Origin: Populus alba
Taxonomy: Eukaryota > Streptophyta > Magnoliopsida > Malpighiales > Salicaceae
NCBI RefSeq assembly: GCF_005239225.2
Contig: NC_133297.1
Span: 18,030,147-18,094,146 of the forward strand
DNA length: 64,000 bases
Direction of reading: 5' to 3'
Below the pieces are notes generated by a model. The model made no database searches, was not told the origin of the DNA, and saw only the letters and a list, made by a program, of their open reading frames with translations. A program made the translations under genes and the position numbers. This document shows, one piece after another, positions 58,236 to 64,000 of this stretch. The first letter of the stretch is position 1. Each line of letters begins with the position of its first letter.

Positions 58236-59440
58236 TGCTAATGAAGATGGTGTATATCCCCTTTAAATTGAAGGTAGGAGTTTTAGTTCAAGTTTGTTAG
58301 GAGATTGACAGAAACAAAGGAGAAGGAAATGTTTTTCGGACCATGTTTCAACTGGCATCTGCTCTCTTTATCCTTCCACTTTGCTACCTAAATTCTCAAG
58401 ATTCTTAGGCTAATTAGGAGTCTTTAAAATGCTAAATTCATTCCTTTGTTATCTAGTCTCTAAGGTTGAGTAAATCCCTCAGAAGCTGCACTAAAAAACT
58501 GGCTTTGCCGTTGTCATAATTTTTTGTTCCAAATTAGGCTTTGATTCTAATCTGGTTCCATGCAATATCCGACCATTCCGACTATATTTTGTCACTAATG
58601 ACATGTTGAAAAATTGACCTACATTTTTGTTGGGTCCTAGGGCTCGTTATTTTTATGGTAGACTCTCAGTTAAAGTAAGATGCTTAGCATCGTTAGTTTC
58701 ATGATTTAGATCAGGGGATCCTTTTTGACCAACCAAGTTGCAGCCAATTTCTGTACTTTAAAATGAATTTTTCTCATTTCTTAATCCTTCATGAAAGTTG
58801 TAGTCTTATACGCGTAGATGAATTTTGATTTTTGAATCACCTGATTTTGATATCAGAAACTCAAGATATCCCCGTTTGAATATCTCAAAGTGGAAGTAGA
58901 GAACTCTGCCGCAAGCAGGATTCTGACCCGAATTTCAACTAAAGGTTTTGTTTCCATCATGATTTTACTAGTCTTTATTCTTAGGCTATACTCTCAATCA
59001 TATCGGGATGCTCGACATTTGTTAGTTTTTTTAATTAGATCAGGAGACCATTTTTACTAACCAGATTGCGACCCGATTCTGTTTTGTAAAACAATTTTCT
59101 CTCACCTCGAATCCTTCATAAAAGTTGTAGTCCTACATGTGTAGATGAATTTGAGCTTTTGAATCGCTTGATTTCGATATCAAAAGCTTAAGATATTCAC
59201 GTTTAAATATCTAATAAGAAAGTGAAAACTCTGCCGCAAAATTCTGTTGCAAAACTTTTCTGCTGTAGGAAGGATTTTTACCCCCCAGGTTTGCAGGATT
59301 GAATTGGAACAAAAGATTGAAATAAGGAGGTAGTTTCTGATACAAATTGAAAGAAACTTGGCTGGGTTTTGAAGAAATAGAAAAAAAACAGGGAAGGGAT
59401 CAGCAAATGACAGGTCATGTTTCTTCTTATTTTTTTAACA
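58236..59440. repeat. Spacer with a diverged direct duplication, unit about 300 bp
   Basis: The block at about 58655-58925 and the block at about 58985-59245 share TTAGATCAGG, TCCTTCATGAAAGTTGTAGTC, GTGTAGATGAATTT, GATTTCGATATCA and AACTCTGCCGCAA. The phrases resemble plant LTR leaders, but no LTR ends could be paired. No gene is seen. Confidence 0.6.
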
Positions 59441-59444
59441 ACAA

Positions 59445-59501
59445 ACGACACCGTCTTTTCCTTTGTTGCATTAATTCTCTTCTTTGGCTAGACGGTGTCG
59501 T
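59445..59501. repeat. Perfect 12-bp inverted repeat
   Basis: ACGACACCGTCT at 59445-59456 and AGACGGTGTCGT at 59490-59501, with 33 bases between. It could form a hairpin. Similar ACGACxCCGT words are common in plant LTRs, so it may mark one. Confidence 0.85.
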
Positions 59502-61380
59502 ATGAGAGCAACCCCATTTTGAATTAATAAGCACGGTATTGTACCTCGTCTGCAACCTTTTTCCCTCCATTGCAACTGTTTCTTGCCATTTTCTGTTTTT
59601 GGCATTTCTCTCGTCCTTGCACTGCACAAAACAATCCCCCTTTTCATGCTAGGATGGCAGCTGCAAGAGGAAACGACTTTGTACCTCCAGTGCCAGCTAG
59701 GGGAAGAGGACGTAGAGGGAGCCTCACACCATTGAAAGGCTGGGATTTCATCCCTAATACACACGGCTGGGATGAGGAGGCATAAGAGGGGCCTCCAAGT
59801 TTGGCTTGACTATATATACAAGCTGTGAAGAGAAAACAAGAAAGGGGGAAGAGGAGGCGGAGGAAGAAAAAACAAAAAAGAGAGGAATACGGGGAGAGTT
59901 TAAATACAAAGGAAAAAAAAGAAAAAAAGAAAAAGAAAAGGGAGAGCTAGCATAGAAAGAAAACAAAGAGAACGAGAGGGAAAATCATCTCCAATTTATC
60001 CTGTATTGTCAAAAAGAGTTCACCAAACCTACAGGTTTTCTAGAAACTCTTAACAACAAAAAGAGGAAGGCTTTCTTTAGTTTTCAAAGGCAAAAAAGCA
60101 AAGGTTTTCACCTCTGTCTGCACCTCATTTTCTACATTCGAACCAGCAGCATCCGCAAGCATGGTTTCTAGTCTTTTTCTTCTTTGCTATATTTGAGCTT
60201 GGCATCTTTCGTGTGGTTCTTTTTTTCCCCAAAACCTGTATCTTGTTTCTGCTCTAGATGTTCAGTCTTTTGTTTGAACAAAAGGTTTGTGCTTGCCCAT
60301 TGTTACTTCCATGATTTTTTTGGATCGTTTGTTTATGTTAAAGCTGCGTTTTTTTCTTGACCTGTTATTGTGACAGATTGCGAACTTGAAGGATCCTTAT
60401 TATCCTTCCATTCCTTTGTCTGAATGTTTGTGGTAGAATGTTGCGTAGGATGAGTTTTGGCTCTTAAATGAAAGTCTGTCCAGATGGGGAAAAGAAAACA
60501 AGAGAGGGTCTTCTTGCATTTGAGGAGATGCTTTGGCTGGTTCTGGAGTATGTTTTTCCTTTCGCTGCTTTAAGAGTGAATAGTTGGCCATTTGATTTGC
60601 TGGCTCTGTTTTTAGTATCTTTGATATACACTGTATAAAGGTACCCTCTTTAAGTTCTTTTCTTCTTGTATAAAACCACCATGGCAATGTCAGGGATTAG
60701 AAAAAAGGTGGGCTGGAGCAACATTTTCTGTGTTATGCTTGGTTTTCAAATGTTTAGCTTTCAGAAGTAAATGACTTGCTCCTCTTTGTAAAAAATAATG
60801 GGTCATGCTATGTTTAAGATTTGAGTCGAAAGGCTGGTTTAGCCTTCCAGTTTTGATGGTTGTGAGAGACCGTAGGTTTTAAAGGGGGTTATCGTCATCC
60901 CTGCCTTCCTTTGGTTTAAGCGTCTCTGTGCAACTGGAATATTGCAGGGAAATAGTTATGGCTTATAGGTGCAGAAGGAAGAGTAGAAAACGTGAGGGAA
61001 ATTCCTTTTTCAGGCTGGGTGATTTTCTTTACAGACCGTCAGATCACACTCTTTTCCTTTACGAGATAGCTGGTTGTTGGCTTCTTTAGTCTTAATCTTT
61101 AATACATGGTATAAAAGTATGCCAGTTAATTGTTGTGATAAATAGTGTTTGTTTGATCAAATATAAAAATGTTTTTTTTTACGTGTTGCATACGGCCAAT
61201 ATCCTAACATATTTTAATTTTTTTTTTTTTAAAAAGTAAATATTCGAGGTTTCAAAAAATGTGTTTTAGCATGGATTTCTTAAACACACAAAAAATTTAT
61301 TTTTTTGCATCTTGGATTTTACAACGTGTTTGTAAATTCCAAAGGGTGTTGGCCAATATTCTAAAAATATAAAAATCTTA
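59502..61380 (+). other. LTR-like leader region: TATA box, purine tract, T-rich follow-on
   Basis: A TATA-like CTATATATACAAGC sits at 59809-59822. It is followed by a tract of nearly pure A and G to about 59990, then a mixed T-rich region to about 61100. This layout fits the promoter and R-U5 part of an LTR or the leader of an unannotated transcript. No long ORF fits a known protein. The 71-codon frame at 59570-59785 starts with a hydrophobic stretch but has no family. Confidence 0.35.
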
Positions 61381-61384
61381 TTTT

Positions 61385-61790
61385 TGGGAATTCATCTTTA
61401 TTCACTATTAATGTTTGGATAAAGAAATTTCAAATGGGGTAAATATCCAAAATATTATCAAGAATAATTTGTTATTATCCACTATTAATGTTTGGATAAA
61501 GAAATCTCAAAGGGTTAATATTCAAAATATTATTAGAAATAATTTGTTATTATCCACTATTAATGTTTGGATAAAGAAATCCCAAACGAGTTAATATTCA
61601 AAATATTATTAGAAATAATTTGTTATTATTCACTACAAATCTTTGGATAAAAAAACCCCAAAGGGGTTAATATTCAAAATATTATTGGGAATAATTTGTC
61701 ATTGTTCACTGTTAATGTTTGGATAAAAAAACTCCAAGTGGTAAATATCAAAAATATTTTTCTAAGAATAACAAGTCATTATCCCTCAAT
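61385..61790. repeat. 76-bp tandem repeat, about 5 copies
   Basis: CACTATTAATGTTTGGATAA marks fall at 61403, 61480, 61555, 61631 and 61707 (spacings 77, 75, 76, 76), each followed by AATATTCAAAATATTATT. The last copy is diverged. Confidence 0.92.
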
Positions 61791-63659
61791 AATACAAGGG
61801 CAAATAAACCCATAAAAGGTAAATGTCCAAAATATTGTTAATAGGAATACAACTTGTTTAGTTTTAACATAAGAGCAGATTTATGCTTGAAATTTTATCT
61901 AGAACCATTTAATTGCACATCCTTAGAAAAAGCCTTAATTGTAATTGGGGACATTTCAAATTTTAATTCCACAATTTATAAGCCATAGAAAATATGAAAT
62001 ACTAAGGCAAAAAAAAAAAGCGCTTTTGAAGCACTTTGAATTTCCTTAGATTTCTAAACTTTGAGCAATTTTTTTTTTTTTATAATAATCAACAAGAAGA
62101 ATGAATAGAAACATGATGATCCCCCAATTATTTAGTGGAGATAACATTAGCCCAAACACATCTGTAGAATGTTTTCATTCTAAGGAACAATATTGGGATA
62201 CGAAACTATTACCCGAACGATATGACAAGATTATTTACGAATCATAGTAGAAGGCTGAAAGTCTCTCTTGTTCTTTATTTCAACTTGTCAACTCATTCAA
62301 GTTTCAAAAAAGAGAAAAAAGAAAACAAGAAGGAAGATAAATATAATGTTTTGAAGTTGAAAAAACTAATCAAGTTTGAAGAAACTCTTCTAGAAGAAAA
62401 CTTATCATATTCATAGGTTGGACTAGATAAAAAAAAAATGTCAAAAAATAGTTATTTATGAGCCAAAGAATTAATTTATAACAAATCCAAGTCCAAAAAA
62501 AACTAGGTTCGCAAAAAACAAACCTTTTTAAACAAGGGGCTTGTGCTCGAGTGAAGTATTCGTTAGGGTTAAACTCACATCACTTTACTTAGGTTTATTT
62601 ATGACCTTTCAACTTGCCACTAAATAAACTTAAAGACAACCTTGTTTTTTTTTATTTTATTTTTTTTTATTTAAGTGAAATAGAAAGTTTTGAGTTTCAC
62701 AAGAAACATGCAACCTAAGAACTTAAAGGTTAATGCTCATTCATTAATAATTTATTTTAATTATGTTAATGTTTAACGTTAGAGAACTTATATAAGAAAA
62801 TAATTTTCAAAAAAGTTTCAATCTAAAAGTTAGTGGAACCCATTTTAAACTTGACCTTAAATGTATTTGTTAACCATGTTTTATTAAAACAAATTCCAAC
62901 ATCTTTTATATTGTGTTTGATGTATTAAAAGATGTAAATTCTTCAAATATTAGTTTTAAAGTTTGAATTTAAAAAAATAAAAAATTATTCTAACTAGCTT
63001 ATAGTTTATTTGTTTTTTACACTTACCTTTTATGTTTTGAAAAATTTAAGTTTATATTATTGGTGAAGGTAAAATAGACTAAAATATAGGGTGATTTATA
63101 ATGTAAATTGTTATGCAAGTGATAAAGCTTAAAATGTAAACTATAATTTTTAAAAACATAAATAAATAATAAGTGGAAAAACAAATCAATGTATGTTTCC
63201 TTTAGAAAACCAAAATTTCAAAGAATAAGTATATATTAAATAATCTTTACTTGAAATTCATAGTGTTATTTTTTTTACAACAATTTTATGGTTAGAAATT
63301 GATAAACCTGCAAAAAAAAAAAAAATGTTTGAGAAAAAAAAAGGATTGATTGTTGTGATTTTGTAAACAAAAAAGGCGTTACCTGACTATAATATGACCA
63401 TAATAAATTTATAGGAGTTGATGGTGTTTGTGTGAGATTATTATTATTATTTTTTAAATATTTTTTAATTAAAATTTTAATATATTTTTAAATTGTTTTG
63501 ATATAATAATATAAAAAGGTTTTAAAAATAAAAAAAATATTTTAATATATATATATATATATTTTTTTTTTTAAAAAAAATATTTTTAAGTATCAAATCA
63601 ATCCCTTGCCGTATCAAAATGAAATTATTGAAAATACTATCAAGCAGTTTTAATGTGTC
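61791..63659. other. AT-rich spacer, no gene recognised
   Basis: Very AT-rich with several A and T runs. The 64-codon Lys-rich frame at 62222-62416 has no domain. 63420-63600 contains mirrored AT words and a TA run (63547-63562) like a MITE. Confidence 0.5.
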
Positions 63660-63664
63660 AAGTT

Positions 63665-63890
63665 TTTGAATGTGTTTGAAAGTATAACTATTATTGTTTT
63701 TTTAAAATATTTTTTATTTTAAAGTATATTAAAATAATATATATATATATTTTTAAAAATTATTTTTTACATTACCACATAAAAATAATTTAAAATCATA
63801 AAAAAATATATTAATTTAAAACAAAAACAAATAAAAAATAAAATGTTTTTAAAAACATATTTTTGAAAACGGCAAACAATACTTTAACTT
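63665..63890. mobile_element. MITE-like AT-rich element
   Basis: The left end GTGTTTGAAAGTAT and the right end, read on the minus strand as GTATTGTTTGCCGT, are weakly similar. Between them, mirrored AT words (AAAATATTTTTTAT, TTAAAATAATATAT, TTTTTAAAAATTATTTTT) form the core. The same words flank the array at 33166-43133. Ends are imperfect and no target duplication is certain. Confidence 0.35.
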
Positions 63891-63927
63891 GTTGGAAAAA
63901 CAACGCTACAGACAAGTACCCGTCTCC

Positions 63928-64000
63928 TATAAAAACACCGGACGACTCCTACTGCACACTCACAAACCGTGACAGTACAGCGGAGGAGCCGGCGATAAAC
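63928..64000 (+). promoter_or_regulatory. Core promoter and leader of a gene starting beyond the right edge
   Basis: TATAAAAA at 63928-63935 sits in sequence that turns abruptly GC-richer. About 30 bases downstream is a C/A-rich stretch (CACACTCACAAACC) typical of a plant transcription start and leader. No ATG occurs before the window ends at CCGGCGATAAAC. The product is unknown. Confidence 0.45.

Noticed and set aside
59570..59785. 71-codon frame as a secreted peptide
   Set aside because: The hydrophobic start is suggestive, but there is no family, conserved Cys pattern or clear gene structure; kept only as a side note.
61385..61790. Regular direct repeats considered as a CRISPR array
   Set aside because: Repeats are contiguous with no unique spacers, and the DNA is plant nuclear.

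Overview
This is plant nuclear DNA from a dicot tree, and a poplar or willow (Salicaceae) fits best. The evidence is AT-rich intergenic DNA, genes split by GT-AG introns, many LTR retrotransposons, a tRNA-derived SINE, a 16-exon plant gene and a plant-specific INDETERMINATE DOMAIN zinc-finger gene. The species call is inference from repeat style and protein similarity; no search was run.

Only two genes look intact, both on the minus strand. One is a C2H2 INDETERMINATE DOMAIN transcription factor (4 coding exons, 27230-29659, predicted 509 residues). The other is a glycoside-hydrolase-123-like / DUF4091 protein (16 coding exons, 44970-51579, predicted 652 residues). In both models every exon junction keeps GT-AG and phase. 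A rearranged cytochrome P450 (CYP72 clan) pseudogene lies at the left edge (1-1013, minus). A TATA box near 63928 suggests that a plus-strand gene starts at the right edge.

From 2.3 to 22.8 kb the window is nested retrotransposons. A broken Ty3/gypsy element (RT/RNase H at 2338-3191, integrase at 8461-9812) is split by a second LTR element (3192-8455, 5-bp duplication TTAAA). It is followed by a decayed antisense gene that resembles the putative gypsy-type transposon family. Next comes an Athila-like Ty3/gypsy element (about 12157-22753) with a tRNA-Asp-type primer site, gag, protease, RT/RNase H and integrase. Between its integrase and 3' LTR it carries two extra cargo-like frames. One is an unknown 183-codon frame with a cysteine cluster. 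The other is an intron-free, full-length copy of a LOG cytokinin-activating enzyme gene with two in-frame stops. This captured LOG copy is the most notable finding.

Two solo LTRs of the same Athila-like family follow: one in reverse at 39741-41634 (duplication GTTTG), and one at 56228-57780 (duplication GTGAC) that interrupts a Ty1/copia gag. A 176-bp SINE at 26200-26375 has a 15-bp target duplication. A 10-kb hierarchical tandem array (33.2-43.1 kb, roughly 745-bp unit) has MITE-like inverted ends. A second array (52.1-53.7 kb, about 110-190 bp spacing) repeats a stem-loop motif and shares a sub-motif with the first. The remainder is AT-rich spacer, microsatellites and short duplicated blocks. 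No rRNA gene, free-standing tRNA gene or CRISPR array was seen.
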